59,756 bases of DNA, taken from the NCBI RefSeq assembly GCF_000770635.1, contig NZ_AVBF01000021.1, positions 1 through 59,756 on the forward strand. Direction: 5' to 3'. This document shows positions 28,463 to 37,360 of this stretch, piece by piece (within the stretch, counting starts at the first letter, position 1; each line of letters starts with the position of its first letter). Under the pieces are notes generated by a model, which did not search any database, was not told the DNA's origin, and was given only the letters and a program-made list of their open reading frames with translations. Both the position numbers and the translations under genes were made by a program. Source of the DNA: Pontibacillus yanchengensis Y32 (GTDB lineage Bacteria; Bacillota; Bacilli; Bacillales; BH030062).

Positions 28463-28622
28463 ATGAAAAAACCTCCTCTATCACACTCGCTCCTATACAT
28501 ATTCCATATTTTGTCCCTTTAGAAACTAGGAAATGAAAAAAGATGCGGTTTTTATTATGAAGTAGAGAACCAAGCTGTTTGAAAGCTGGTTCTGTACACC
28601 ACATAAATCTAAACATTTAGTA

Positions 28623-28982
28623 CTACTCAAAATAACATACTTCAATTTTATTCCCGTCAGGATCACGGAAGTTAAAGAACTTGTTTGTCCCATCATTTTC
28701 AATAGGGGTCACGGCAACATTTCGTTCCTGTAACGTTTTATGTACAGCATCAATTTCGCTGGCATATAAAATTGGATAAGTGGAAGTAGTAGCTACTTCC
28801 GCCAAATCAATCTCTTCAATGGTTATCGGTGTCTGCCCTTCTCCTACTTGTAAAACCACATATTCTTTCGTTTGATAGAGAACAGTAAACTCAAGAATAT
28901 CTTTATACCACGCTGTAGCCTCATCTAAGTCAGTAACTCCGACTACAATGGTATCGACTCTCGTAAACAAACCCAATTTCAT
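28623..28982 (-). CDS. VOC family (glyoxalase-like) protein, about 119 aa
   Basis: A single vicinal-oxygen-chelate module: VDTIVVGVTDLDEATAWYKD at the start and the closing RDPDGNKIEVCYFE, the typical end with a metal-ligand Glu. It may be a metal-dependent lyase, dioxygenase or resistance protein. The start is uncertain: ATG at 28982 is only 3 bp from AGGAG, and TTG at 28976 is better spaced. Confidence 0.8.
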   Translation of the reverse strand: MKLGLFTRVDTIVVGVTDLDEATAWYKDILEFTVLYQTKEYVVLQVGEGQTPITIEEIDLAEVATTSTYPILYASEIDAVHKTLQERNVAVTPIENDGTNKFFNFRDPDGNKIEVCYFE

Positions 28983-29170
28983 CAACTCCTATTGGTAATC
29001 ATTCTTTTCTATACCCTTTTCGTTAAATTGTAATCAATCCCTTTTTTACCAAAAGACTCTGTTTAAGTTTAGTGTTGAATTTGGAATCATCGAATCAAAA
29101 TAGCTTATTCAAGATAAGAAGCATTCATCTGGAATAAGGAGTGTTGGTGGTGAGTGGTTGATTCGTTGGG

Positions 29171-29278
29171 AATTCACTCGCTTTCCGCGGACAATCGGTG
29201 AAGCCTCCTCGTTCGGCTTCGCCTCTCTGCGGGGTCTTCACTCGATCGTATTTCCGCAGGAGTCTCGCAAATTCCCAC
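29171..29278 (+). repeat. Palindromic dispersed element, left copy
   Basis: CGCTTTCCGCGG ... GCCTCCTCGTTCGGCTTCGC ... CTGCGGGGTCT ... TTCCGCAGGAGTCT. Its outer flanks form an inverted repeat, TTGATTCG(T)TGGGAATT with AATTCCCACCGAATCAA. The same element occurs inverted at 29513-29620. Similar elements are common in Bacillaceae genomes (recalled, not checked). Confidence 0.8.
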
Positions 29279-29512
29279 CGAATCAACGCCATGTTTTGGA
29301 ATCCTTATCAAGGAAGGCAATTTCCTTTTATTTGGATTAAGGGGAAAGTTTCAACACTATTGATTCATATATTCAAGGTGGTAAAACATGCTGAAATCCC
29401 TTTGATATCATGTGTTCTAAGATGATAAATAGATTGGCTAATTGTTAACATCATAATACTCAACCTAGCACTAACTACGATGGATCCGTTATTCGATATA
29501 CCGATGGGCGGA

Positions 29513-29620
29513 GGGAAATGGTGAGACTCCTGCGGAAGAAGGGACAATGCGAGACCCCACAGAAAGGCGTAGCCGAACGAGGAGGCTCGCATGTTCCTCC
29601 GCGGAAAGCGAACCATTTCA
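29513..29620 (-). repeat. Palindromic dispersed element, right copy (inverted)
   Basis: The reverse complement matches the left copy at the same blocks (CGCTTTCCGCGGA, GCCTCCTCGTTCGGCT, GGGGTCT, TTCCGCAGGAGTCT). The outer stem is different: GGATCCGTTA at about 29482 with TAACGGATTC at about 29645. The stretch between the copies (29279-29512) holds no gene. Confidence 0.8.
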
Positions 29621-29745
29621 CCGCAGCCCTTTCCTCACAAACGTAACGGATTCAGCCTCACCATTTATTCAAGATTATGGTGCTTATATGGAAGAACATA
29701 AACTATATTATTATATCAACATCAAACTTTAACAAAGCCAACCAA

Positions 29746-29785
29746 AAAGGGAAAGCAACCACCTTCTCATTTAGTTGGTGGTTGC
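29746..29785 (-). terminator. Terminator of the TetR-ABC operon
   Basis: GCAACCACC (29755-29763) pairs with GGTGGTTGC (29777-29785), followed on the minus strand by TTTCCCTTTTTGG. It lies 15 bp after the permease stop codon. Confidence 0.85.
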
Positions 29786-29800
29786 CTATTAATCAATCAG

Positions 29801-30580
29801 TTAGTTTTGATCCGCATAACGCCAGTAACCAAGTGTCCCAATAAAACCGATAGAACTTGTAAGTAAAAGGACGATTACACTAGCAACCTCCAATATGTTT
29901 CCTCCTCCATTTACGTTACTAAATAAGGCTGGAATGGCCCAGGGAAAGTAACTGCCGTAACCGATTGCTGCTATGATTTGCGAAAGAATCATCGTGATGA
30001 TGACAAAACCTAAAGGTGCTAAATAGCCACGCCCTAGGCAAGCAAACAACGCAACTGGCGTGCTTAGTAAAATCGTTAGAACGGATGTAATCGATAATAC
30101 AAACAAGCCATGCTGCAATACTTCCGTTGACCACTCCGGAAGTCCAATCATCCAGCCTATCAAAAAGCCAATGCATGCCACCCATAACGTAACAAGAACG
30201 GACCATAATAATACGATGATGAATTTAGCTATTGCTACATAGGTCCGTGGGAATGGCAGTGCTAATAGATCTTTTACGGTTCGATCTGTGTATTCACGAC
30301 CGAAAATCCAACTTGTAAAAAATCCAAATATAAATAACCCACCAATCCCAATCCCTTGAGATAGCATCATGAAATAGGATGGCCAATCTGCACTACCAGC
30401 AAGCTGGGCTTTAGCTCCAAGTAAACCTGCCTGTTCTGCAAATTCTGGGTGTTTTAAGACAAACATGAAGAAACCACCCATCAGCGGCAACATCGTGAAG
30501 GCAAAAAAGGTAATCCAAACAACTTTGGACTTTCGAGACTTTACCCATTCAACCCATATAATTTGGCGCAGTTGATGCAT
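29801..30580 (-). CDS. ABC transporter permease (ABC-2 type)
   Basis: A 259-aa membrane protein with six hydrophobic segments, starting near residue 20 (VVWITFFAFTMLPLMGGFF), and the FGREYTDRTVKDLLALPFPR cytoplasmic loop typical of ABC-2 permeases (bacitracin or NatB-like groups). The start at 30580 has GAGAGG ahead and overlaps the ATPase gene by 32 bp, so the two are coupled. With the ATPase it should form an exporter; substrate unknown. Confidence 0.88.
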   Translation of the reverse strand: MHQLRQIIWVEWVKSRKSKVVWITFFAFTMLPLMGGFFMFVLKHPEFAEQAGLLGAKAQLAGSADWPSYFMMLSQGIGIGGLFIFGFFTSWIFGREYTDRTVKDLLALPFPRTYVAIAKFIIVLLWSVLVTLWVACIGFLIGWMIGLPEWSTEVLQHGLFVLSITSVLTILLSTPVALFACLGRGYLAPLGFVIITMILSQIIAAIGYGSYFPWAIPALFSNVNGGGNILEVASVIVLLLTSSIGFIGTLGYWRYADQN

Positions 30581-31505
30581 GAAAGTCCTCTCCCTTCTCC
30601 CCAATCATTCGTAAGAAAAAGGATTCTAAATCTTCCTCTTCTACAAAAAGCATGGTAGGTGGTAAGTCAGCTTCCACTAACCGCTTTGCCAATTGGTCAG
30701 GATTTTTCACAGCATAGCCATCTTGTGTTACTAGTCTTCCATCTTCATCTCTTTGGATGGTGTACCCATCGTTCCTTAAAACCTTAGCTGCTGCATATGA
30801 ATCTCTCGTTTTCAGTAGCAAACGTACAATCTGTTGTTGTTGTAGTTCTTCTTTTCTAAGCTCACGTATAAGACGCCCTTCATGGATGATTCCTATTTTT
30901 GTAGCAATCTTGGATATTTCACCGAGAATATGACTCGATATAAAAATAGTCGTACCTTTCTCATAAGCTAGCTCCTGCAACAACTCCCTAATTTCAACAA
31001 TGCCGGCAGGATCCAAGCCATTAGCAGGTTCATCCAGCAATAAAACTCCCGGTTCATGTAAGAGTGCCTTTGCAATACCTAAACGCTGAGCGTTACCCAT
31101 GGAAAGATGCTTCGCTTTTTTATGCTCATAAGGGGTTAATTTAAGACGCTCCATAATGCGAGCTACTTTCCACCTCCCCTCCAATTGCCTTAAATGCATC
31201 GTGATGTCGAGGTTTTCTTTTACCGTAAGCTCAGGATAGGCATACGGCGTCTCTACCATATAGCCAACTTGCTCCCATACGTGGTGATTCCCTGCACTCA
31301 CTTGTTGGCCATTAATGTAGCACGTACCTGATGTAGGACGAATCATTCCCAGCATCATACGAATGGTTGTCGTTTTACCAGCACCATTTAATCCTAGGAA
31401 TCCATAGATTTCACCTTTTTTCACCCTTAACGAAACGTGATCGACTGCATGAAAACCTTTATAGGACTTTGTGAGATTTTCCGTATAGATGATATCCTTC
31501 ATCAT
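30549..31505 (-). CDS. ABC transporter ATP-binding protein
   Basis: A 318-aa ATPase of the CcmA/drug-export type. Walker A is GLNGAGKT (38-45), the signature is LSMGNAQ (134-140, for the usual LSGGQ), Walker B is LLLDEP (155-160). The Q-loop position reads GYMVETP, with Glu where Gln is usual. A C-terminal domain of about 100 residues follows, as in exporters of the BcrA/NatA class. It overlaps the TetR gene by 4 bp and the permease by 32 bp. Confidence 0.9.
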   Translation of the reverse strand: MMKDIIYTENLTKSYKGFHAVDHVSLRVKKGEIYGFLGLNGAGKTTTIRMMLGMIRPTSGTCYINGQQVSAGNHHVWEQVGYMVETPYAYPELTVKENLDITMHLRQLEGRWKVARIMERLKLTPYEHKKAKHLSMGNAQRLGIAKALLHEPGVLLLDEPANGLDPAGIVEIRELLQELAYEKGTTIFISSHILGEISKIATKIGIIHEGRLIRELRKEELQQQQIVRLLLKTRDSYAAAKVLRNDGYTIQRDEDGRLVTQDGYAVKNPDQLAKRLVEADLPPTMLFVEEEDLESFFLRMIGEKGEDFHASTAPNYMG

Positions 31506-32113
31506 GAACCCTCCTCAACAACTAGCCCGTCCACAATAAGCTCCACTAACAGTTCAAGCGTTTGAGGGTAGACCTTCTCGCCTATCTCTTTCTTGTGTAA
31601 ACTCATAGAGAACACTCCTCGAAATAGACCTGCCAATACATCATCATCGATATTACGCAGGAACCCTTCTTCCTTCCATTTAGAAGTTATAAGAGCAAGC
31701 GTCTCTGAATCATTGTCAAAGTGCGCTTGTAACTTTTCATCAGGTAGTTTTCTAAGAAGTGCTTCATGGTTCTGCTCAAGATAAAGCTGACTAAAAAGGG
31801 CATTCTCTTCAATCATGGCAAAGGTTTGCATCAGTAAATCCTTAATGGCTTGTTTTGTATTCTCTTCTTTAGGAATCTCATATTGTATAAATGAATTTTT
31901 AATCGCTTCTTCTTCCTGTTCTATGATGTCAAAATACAACGCTTCCTTAGACTGATAAAAGGTATAAAAAGAACCTGGCGCAATACCAGCAGCTTTTGCT
32001 AATTCATTGACACTTGTTTTCTTCAAACCATACTGACTGAAGAGCCGCTTTCCTTCACTCATGAGCGTTTCGGTAATCTTTTCCTTCTCCTTTTCCGTAA
32101 ATCCTCTCGGCAT
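31502..32113 (-). CDS. TetR family transcriptional regulator
   Basis: A 203-aa repressor with an N-terminal HTH (about residues 24-45, TSVNELAKAAGIAPGSFYTFYQSKEALY) and a helical ligand domain. It is first in the operon with the ABC exporter and very likely represses it through the palindrome at 32133-32163. ATG at 32113 is chosen since GAGGTG lies 6 bp ahead; the GTG three codons earlier overlaps that site. Confidence 0.9.
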   Translation of the reverse strand: MPRGFTEKEKEKITETLMSEGKRLFSQYGLKKTSVNELAKAAGIAPGSFYTFYQSKEALYFDIIEQEEEAIKNSFIQYEIPKEENTKQAIKDLLMQTFAMIEENALFSQLYLEQNHEALLRKLPDEKLQAHFDNDSETLALITSKWKEEGFLRNIDDDVLAGLFRGVFSMSLHKKEIGEKVYPQTLELLVELIVDGLVVEEGS

Positions 32114-32132
32114 CAGTGTCACCTCATTATTG

Positions 32133-32163
32133 TATATGAATAAATAATTTTTATATTCATATA
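32133..32163. promoter_or_regulatory. Operator palindrome of the TetR-ABC operon
   Basis: A perfect 10-bp inverted repeat, TATATGAATA (32133-32142) and TATTCATATA (32154-32163), with an 11-bp AT-rich centre, 20 bp upstream of the tetR start. Position and symmetry fit an autoregulatory TetR operator. Confidence 0.75.
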
Positions 32164-32270
32164 TATATTATAGCTGATTAAGGAAAAGTACAATGCTTTT
32201 GATTAGGATGATGTGATAAGGATAGTGAACCTGGAGTTTGGAGTTTCGCGGGCGGCCAGAGTGGGCTTAT

Positions 32271-32375
32271 GAGCGACTTTTGAGATTTATGATCGAGAAT
32301 TGGAATATATGAGCGGAAGCTGAAATATATGAGCGAGATTTCAAATATATGAGCGAAATCCTGAATTGAGCGACC
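32271..32375 (+). repeat. Phased repeat array 2 (GAGCGA, 20-bp period)
   Basis: Cores GAGCGA, GATCGA, GAGCGG, GAGCGA, GAGCGA and GAGCGA start at 32271, 32291, 32311, 32331, 32351 and 32368, four spacings of exactly 20 bp and one of 17. Most are preceded by ATAT, giving TATGAGCGA. A GC-rich block (TTTCGCGGGCGGCC) lies at its left edge, as in array 1. It is intergenic, between tetR and the GNAT gene. Confidence 0.85.
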
Positions 32376-32589
32376 GCTACCAATCCAAAAAAAGATACCC
32401 GCTCTCTACCAAGAACGAGTACCCATTTTATATAAAAAGCAGGAGAAAGTATCGTTAATTACTGCCTTGGGGAGGTCGTAATTGCGCTCTTCTTTCTCTC
32501 GTACCTTTTATTTTAATTCATATTACATATAATACTATCAAAAGGTAAAATATTCCTCCAACTAAAGACTGAAATCTTTGCAATTATTT

Positions 32590-33072
32590 CTACAGCGAAA
32601 TATCTAAATGAAGTAGAAGCAACTCTCCTTTTGAGCCCATTGCTCTTTTTCCTCTGTCGACAAAGCCACTCTGTCTATATACATGCTGGGCATGAGTATT
32701 CTTATGATTTACAGCCAAAAGAATCTCATTTTTGCATTGAAAATGCTCACTCACAAAATGCGGAAGGAGTAGCATTGATTGCTTCGCTATCCCTCTGCCT
32801 TGATAGCGTGAATCAACCGAGAAAGCTCTTACTAACAAAGCTTGTTCATTATTACTATACTTTTGCACCCCATTCCATCCATGTAGAACAAAAAACCCCA
32901 CAGGTGCGCCATCAGACAATATCACAACTGGAAACCGTTGCTGATCTTGCTCACTCTTATGTATCGCTTGTATAGGTAAATCTGTAAAACGAACCATCTC
33001 CTCCGGCAGCCTGTAATACTCCAACTCCTTGAGATATTGCTCATTATAAAACGCTAAAGATATATGACACAT
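32590..33072 (-). CDS. GNAT family N-acetyltransferase
   Basis: A 160-aa acetyltransferase. The acetyl-CoA-binding motif A is DSRYQGRGIAKQSM near residues 87-100, followed by the motif B pattern NHKNTHAQHVYRQSGFVDRG. The start at 33072 is chosen because GAGAGGTG lies 8 bp ahead; 22 upstream in-frame codons lack support. The acceptor substrate is unknown. Confidence 0.85.
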   Translation of the reverse strand: MCHISLAFYNEQYLKELEYYRLPEEMVRFTDLPIQAIHKSEQDQQRFPVVILSDGAPVGFFVLHGWNGVQKYSNNEQALLVRAFSVDSRYQGRGIAKQSMLLLPHFVSEHFQCKNEILLAVNHKNTHAQHVYRQSGFVDRGKRAMGSKGELLLLHLDISL

Positions 33073-33182
33073 AACCAAACACCTCTCTTTTTTCACTAAG
33101 TACAGTGTACACCTTCCCGCAGCGTAAAGGTAAAGCACCTACTCTCACAGATTTAAATTCATCTCTCTTCCCTTTACAAAAC

Positions 33183-33229
33183 AAAAAAATAAACCAGTGA
33201 ATCGATTCCACATCGACACAATGGTTTAG
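33183..33229 (-). terminator. crh terminator
   Basis: AAACCA and TGGTTT arms (outer) and an inner ATCGAT-containing stem form a hairpin from 33191 to 33226, followed on the minus strand by TTTTTTTG. Confidence 0.75.
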
Positions 33230-33279
33230 TAATAGGTGTTTATGTTCATATTTTCACATTAGAGGTATTAGGAAAACAA

Positions 33280-33534
33280 TTAATCTTCCTGTACGAATGA
33301 TATTAGCTTATCTAACGCTTCTGCTTCATCATTTCCTTCTGCTTGGAGACGGATTTCTTCCCCTGATCCTACTGCGAGACTCATCAGTCCCATGATACTT
33401 TTCGCGTTTACTCGTTTACCTTCCTTTTCAAGAAAGATGTCTGAATTAAATCGATTTGCTTCTTGTACAAATAATGCCGCTGGTCGTGCTTGCAATCCTG
33501 TTTTCAACTCAACGGTAACTGACCGCTCTAACAA
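33280..33534 (-). CDS. crh: Catabolite repression HPr-like protein Crh
   Basis: An 84-aa HPr paralogue. The HPr active-site His15 is replaced by Gln15 (TGLQARPA), so it cannot carry phosphate for sugar uptake, while the regulatory Ser46 (NAKSIMGL) is kept. HprK (gene at 58499) phosphorylates Ser46, and Crh-P then serves CcpA as corepressor. A TTG start at 33534 follows GGAGAGGAG. It lies at the end of the yvcI-rapZ-yvcK-whiA cluster, but behind a terminator, so it may have its own promoter. Confidence 0.95.
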   Translation of the reverse strand: MLERSVTVELKTGLQARPAALFVQEANRFNSDIFLEKEGKRVNAKSIMGLMSLAVGSGEEIRLQAEGNDEAEALDKLISFVQED

Positions 33535-33585
33535 ATTTAATTCTCCTCTCCATCACCTATATATTCTTTTATATAACCTTATCAT

Positions 33586-33601
33586 CGAAAGCGTTTGCAC
33601 A
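33586..33601 (-). promoter_or_regulatory. cre-like CcpA site upstream of crh
   Basis: TGTGCAAACGCTTTCG matches the cre consensus TGWAANCGNTNWCA at 12 of 14 positions. It lies between the whiA terminator and the crh start. If real, CcpA controls the gene of its own corepressor. Confidence 0.5.
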
Positions 33602-33610
33602 CGTTGTAAG

Positions 33611-33640
33611 AAAAAACGCTTCTCCAATAGAAGCGTTTTA
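33611..33640 (-). terminator. Terminator between whiA and crh
   Basis: AAAACGCTTCT (33613-33623) pairs with AGAAGCGTTTT (33629-33639), with TTTTTTC on the minus strand. It should end most transcripts of the whiA cluster before crh. Confidence 0.85.
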
Positions 33641-33682
33641 ATTAAGATAATTATATCATGAACAAGCATAAAAAGGAATGGA

Positions 33683-34633
33683 TTACGAACCTTTTACTAT
33701 AAGTTCCCCTCTACGAACCTTGTCCGCGTATTCATCAATTTTCTTCAAGCGATGATTCACACCAGACTTACTAATCTTGGATGTCATTAACTCCCCAAGC
33801 TCCTTCAATGTCACATCTTGATGCTCCACTCGAAGGATTGCTAGCTCACGTAATTTATCAGGTAACACCTCAAGCCCAACCGTTTCCTGGATGAACTTAA
33901 TATTTTCCACCTGACGGAACGCTGCCCCAATCGTCTTGTTAAGGTTTGCCGTTTCACAGTTTACTAAACGGTTAACAGAGTTACGCATGTCACGCATAAT
34001 GCGTACGTCCTCAAATTTCAATAACGCCTGATGGGCACCGATTATATTTAGAAATTCTGTGATTTTCTCTGCTTCTTTTAAATAGCAGATAAAACCGTTT
34101 CGGCGTTCAATGGCTCTGGCATGTAAGTCGAATTGATTCATAAGATCACATAATGAATTGTTGTGATTCTCATAAAACGTGAAAATCTCCAAATGGTAGG
34201 AAGACGTTTCAGGATTATTCACTGATCCTCCTGCTAAGAAGGCGCCACGTAAATAAGCACGTTTACAACAGGTTTTCGCCATATACTTTTTAGAAATCGT
34301 TCGTATAATCGTGAATGGTTCCTCTAAGATTTCTAAGTCCATCAACAGCTGCCGTACACTTTCCTTCATTCGAACAATGTACACGTTGTTCTTTTTCAGT
34401 CGCATCTTTTTTCGGACCAGTAACTCTACAGGAAAATCATATAACTTCTTCACTAGCGTATAGATTCTTCTCGCAATAGCTGCGTTTTCGGTTTGAACAT
34501 CCAGCACATATTTACGGTTAGAAAACGAAACAGATCCGTTCATTCTTATAAGAGCAGCTAATTCTGCTTCTATACAACAAGGGTCAATTTCAATCGATGT
34601 TAGTTCTTTTTTCGTCTCAGATGCAAATGACAA
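33683..34633 (-). CDS. whiA: Sporulation/division regulator WhiA
   Basis: A 316-aa protein with two LAGLIDADG-like domains (residues about 20-200; [20 protein letters not shown]) and a C-terminal HTH ([21 protein letters not shown]). It is known as a nucleoid-associated protein affecting division and chromosome segregation in B. subtilis (YvcL). A TTG start at 34633, giving [11 protein letters not shown], is chosen by homology and by a GGGGGTG site 6 bp ahead. It follows yvcK by 30 bp. Confidence 0.95.
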   Translation of the reverse strand: MSFASETKKELTSIEIDPCCIEAELAALIRMNGSVSFSNRKYVLDVQTENAAIARRIYTLVKKLYDFPVELLVRKKMRLKKNNVYIVRMKESVRQLLMDLEILEEPFTIIRTISKKYMAKTCCKRAYLRGAFLAGGSVNNPETSSYHLEIFTFYENHNNSLCDLMNQFDLHARAIERRNGFICYLKEAEKITEFLNIIGAHQALLKFEDVRIMRDMRNSVNRLVNCETANLNKTIGAAFRQVENIKFIQETVGLEVLPDKLRELAILRVEHQDVTLKELGELMTSKISKSGVNHRLKKIDEYADKVRRGELIVKGS

Positions 34634-34663
34634 TCCTTTCACCCCCTTCGTCTAAACAAAAGG

Positions 34664-35632
34664 TTAAAGCTTCTCGTTTTGTATCAATGACACAAGTAGC
34701 TTTGCGACCTTTGATGTATCATGGCGCAATGCCATTTGGTTAGGATCGATAATGTCTCCTTCTATAATATCCACACCTAATTTTTTAATCCGTTCATGAT
34801 CATATACAACAGGTTTGGAGTTTTCTGCAGCATATAATTTCTGCACGTCTGTTGCGATTGGCTTGTTATGAACGAGAATCGCATCTAAGCAACCTTCCCC
34901 AATGTGTTCGTGAATGGCTTGCACGTGATCAGCTGCTGTATATCCCGTCGTTTCTCCAAATTGAGTCATGACATTACATACGTAAACAACTTTTCCTTGT
35001 GTCTCACGTAACGCATCTCCAATTTGGGATACAATCATGTTAGGCAATGTACTCGTATAAAGGCTTCCAGGTGCAATCACAACTAAATCTGCATCTTTCA
35101 CTGCTTGAACAGCTTCAGGTAATGGCTGAACCGGTTCTGGACTTAGGAACACCCGTTTAATTCGTTTTTCAGCGGCTGGAATTTTTGACTCTCCAGACAC
35201 AATAGAACCATCCTCCATCACAGCATGAAGATACATGTTCTGATTGGCAATAGGTAAAATATTACCTTTCACATTCAAAACACGAGAGATCTCTTTGATT
35301 CCATGAAAAAAATCATCCGTAATGGATGTCATAGCAGCTAATAATAAATTGCCCATGGAATGTCCAGATAACCCATTACCATTTGCGAATCGATGCTGAA
35401 ACAAGTCCAACAACATTGGTTCCGCATCGGAAAGGGCTGCGATTACATTACGGATATCTCCAGGAGCAGGAATAGATAACTCATCGCGTAATCGTCCAGA
35501 GCTTCCCCCATCGTCTGCTACCGTTACGATGGCTGTCAGGTCAATTGGAAAAGACTTCAGGCCTCTCAACAAAACAGGCATGCCTGTTCCGCCACCGAGA
35601 ACAACCACACTTGGTAACGATTGATTGGTCAT
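34664..35632 (-). CDS. yvcK: Gluconeogenesis factor YvcK
   Basis: A 322-aa UDP-sugar-binding protein of the CofD-like family: GGGTGMPVLLRGLK at residues 13-26, ADDGGSSGRLRDE near 40-52, and SGHSMGNLLLAAM near 90. In B. subtilis it is needed for growth on gluconeogenic carbon sources and for cell shape, through control of peptidoglycan precursor supply. It is central in the yvcI-rapZ-yvcK-whiA operon, 3 bp after rapZ. Confidence 0.95.
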   Translation of the reverse strand: MTNQSLPSVVVLGGGTGMPVLLRGLKSFPIDLTAIVTVADDGGSSGRLRDELSIPAPGDIRNVIAALSDAEPMLLDLFQHRFANGNGLSGHSMGNLLLAAMTSITDDFFHGIKEISRVLNVKGNILPIANQNMYLHAVMEDGSIVSGESKIPAAEKRIKRVFLSPEPVQPLPEAVQAVKDADLVVIAPGSLYTSTLPNMIVSQIGDALRETQGKVVYVCNVMTQFGETTGYTAADHVQAIHEHIGEGCLDAILVHNKPIATDVQKLYAAENSKPVVYDHERIKKLGVDIIEGDIIDPNQMALRHDTSKVAKLLVSLIQNEKL

Positions 35633-35635
35633 AAT

Positions 35636-36520
35636 CTATTTACCCTTTCTTTTCTCGACGTCACGATGTGTAACATGTGTTACGTAATCGGTAGAAAAAT
35701 ACTTCGCTATATGCTCGGCAATTGCTACGGAACGGTGCTGTCCACCTGTACATCCAATTGCAATAACGATTTGGCTTTTTCCTTCTCGCTTGTATTGCGG
35801 CAGCATATATCCAAGTAAATCAAGCAATTTTTCCATAAATTTTTGCGTCTCAGTCCATTTAAAGACGTAAGAAGAAACTTCCGTCGTTAATCCAGTTAAG
35901 GCACGCATATGCTCTACATAATGCGGATTCGGTAAAAACCGCACATCAAAAACTAAATCGGAATCAATTGGCAAGCCATACTTAAATCCAAATGAGACGA
36001 CTTGAACAGAAAAGACTTGCTGTTTCTTTTCTGAGTAAGAAGCCAAGATACGTTCCCTTAGATCACGTGGCTTCAAATCTGTCGTATCAATGATTTCCTG
36101 AGCACGACCTCGTAGTTCATCCAGCATCATCCGTTCCTGCTCAATGCCCTCTAGCGGAGTTCCCTCAGGAGCTAATGGATGATAACGCCGTGTCTCTTTA
36201 TACCGCGATACTAAGGATTGATTTTCAGCATCTAAAAATAAGATATGCTCTGTCAGCCACTCTTCCTTCCCTAGTCGATCAAGGGACTCAAATAGCGTGT
36301 CAAAAAACTCTCTCCCACGTAAATCCATTACGAGGGCAACTTTGTTTATATTATTCTTGGTGTCTTTCATTAATTCTAAGAACTTAGGGAGCAACGCTGG
36401 AGGCAGGTTATCTACACAAAAGAAACCTAAATCCTCAAAGCTTTGAACTGCAACTGTTTTTCCTGCACCAGACATTCCTGTAATAATCACGAGCTGGGTT
36501 TCCTGTGATTGATCAACCAT
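35636..36520 (-). CDS. rapZ: RapZ/YvcJ nucleotide-binding protein
   Basis: A 294-aa P-loop protein. Walker A is GMSGAGKT near residues 14-21; the C-terminal domain has [23 protein letters not shown] and the [17 protein letters not shown] motif. YvcJ in B. subtilis hydrolyses GTP and affects competence; RapZ in enterobacteria controls GlmS through small RNAs. The start at 36520 is chosen since AAGGAG lies 9 bp ahead and the length then matches YvcJ; the ATG six codons earlier overlaps the yvcI stop. Confidence 0.94.
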   Translation of the reverse strand: MVDQSQETQLVIITGMSGAGKTVAVQSFEDLGFFCVDNLPPALLPKFLELMKDTKNNINKVALVMDLRGREFFDTLFESLDRLGKEEWLTEHILFLDAENQSLVSRYKETRRYHPLAPEGTPLEGIEQERMMLDELRGRAQEIIDTTDLKPRDLRERILASYSEKKQQVFSVQVVSFGFKYGLPIDSDLVFDVRFLPNPHYVEHMRALTGLTTEVSSYVFKWTETQKFMEKLLDLLGYMLPQYKREGKSQIVIAIGCTGGQHRSVAIAEHIAKYFSTDYVTHVTHRDVEKRKGK

Positions 36521-36537
36521 ATTCCATCGCTCCTTCA

Positions 36538-37008
36538 TTATGGGCTAGCTGGATCAAGCGTTACATCCAATAATGTAAAATCCGTCGTATAGGTAAAAGT
36601 GCCATAAAGGACTTCATTAGAAGATAAGATATGCTTAAAATAACGACGATCTCCTTCAGCCATTGGTTTTTGCATGACTTCGGAAAGATCGACCCATTCG
36701 AGCTCCCCTTCTGGACTTGTACTCAATAAATTACCTGTATAGTTCTCACAATAAAAGGTGAACATCATCCACTCCTGAACGGTTTGATTGCCATCTTTAA
36801 TGACAAACGAAAATACACCATTCAACGTTGGCTGCTGTAAGGTGAGACCTGTTTCTTCTTTATATTCACGCATAACTGACTCTCTAATGTGTTCACCAGG
36901 CTCCATTTTCCCACCCGGCGCAACATACCACCCTCTCCGTGGTTTCTTTAACATTAGTACTTGGTTTGTAGTCGGATCTTTTACGATACAATTTGTAACT
37001 CGTTGCAT
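36538..37008 (-). CDS. yvcI: Nudix hydrolase YvcI
   Basis: A 156-aa hydrolase of nucleoside-diphosphate-linked compounds. The Nudix box is complete: [20 protein letters not shown] followed by TGL, at about residues 33-55. Members cleave 8-oxo-dGTP or related nucleotides; B. subtilis YvcI has been linked to the mutT family. It is first in the operon, with GAGGTGAGTTA before ATG, and its stop codon shares a base with a rapZ in-frame ATG. Confidence 0.92.
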   Translation of the reverse strand: MQRVTNCIVKDPTTNQVLMLKKPRRGWYVAPGGKMEPGEHIRESVMREYKEETGLTLQQPTLNGVFSFVIKDGNQTVQEWMMFTFYCENYTGNLLSTSPEGELEWVDLSEVMQKPMAEGDRRYFKHILSSNEVLYGTFTYTTDFTLLDVTLDPASP

Positions 37009-37160
37009 TAACTCACCTCATTTACATGTGAGAGGTATCTCTCCCTATTATACTATGCACTCTCCTTTTCCCACAATAATCAAAAGACCATGAATCATGA
37101 CACGAATTGATTGTTGAAGGGGGAGTCTAACTGTTTGGATAAGGTTCGAGCTCATGTATT

Positions 37161-37267
37161 TATCCTCGTATAGATAGCTTATATCCACGAGAATTGGTTT
37201 TTATCTGCGTTTTTCTTCCATATATCAGGTTGTTTTCATTTATCCACGCTTTAGATGGTTTATCAGC
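37161..37267 (+). repeat. Phased repeat array 3 (TATCCACG, degenerate)
   Basis: Cores TATCCTCG, TATCCACG, TATCTGCG, TATCAGGT, TATCCACG and TATCAGCA start at 37161, 37182, 37202, 37223, 37241 and 37261, spaced 21, 20, 21, 18 and 20 bp. It is degenerate but keeps the 20-21 bp phase of the other arrays. It lies between yvcI and trxB, 95 bp before repeat copy D. Confidence 0.6.
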
Positions 37268-37360
37268 AAATAACCATATATGTCAGCGCCAGCCATATCC
37301 TCACCGAACTGGATGTATGATGGAAGGATTCCCCAATGCTCCCAACACGTCCAAGAGCAG

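Noticed and set aside
28569-28594. Hairpin GAACCA.../...TGGTTC as terminator for the VOC gene
   Set aside because: The stem has a bulge and no T-tract follows on the minus strand; not strong enough to list.
29158-29732. Open frames across the two palindromic elements
   Set aside because: They lie within non-coding repeats, have no ribosome-binding sites, and match no protein pattern.
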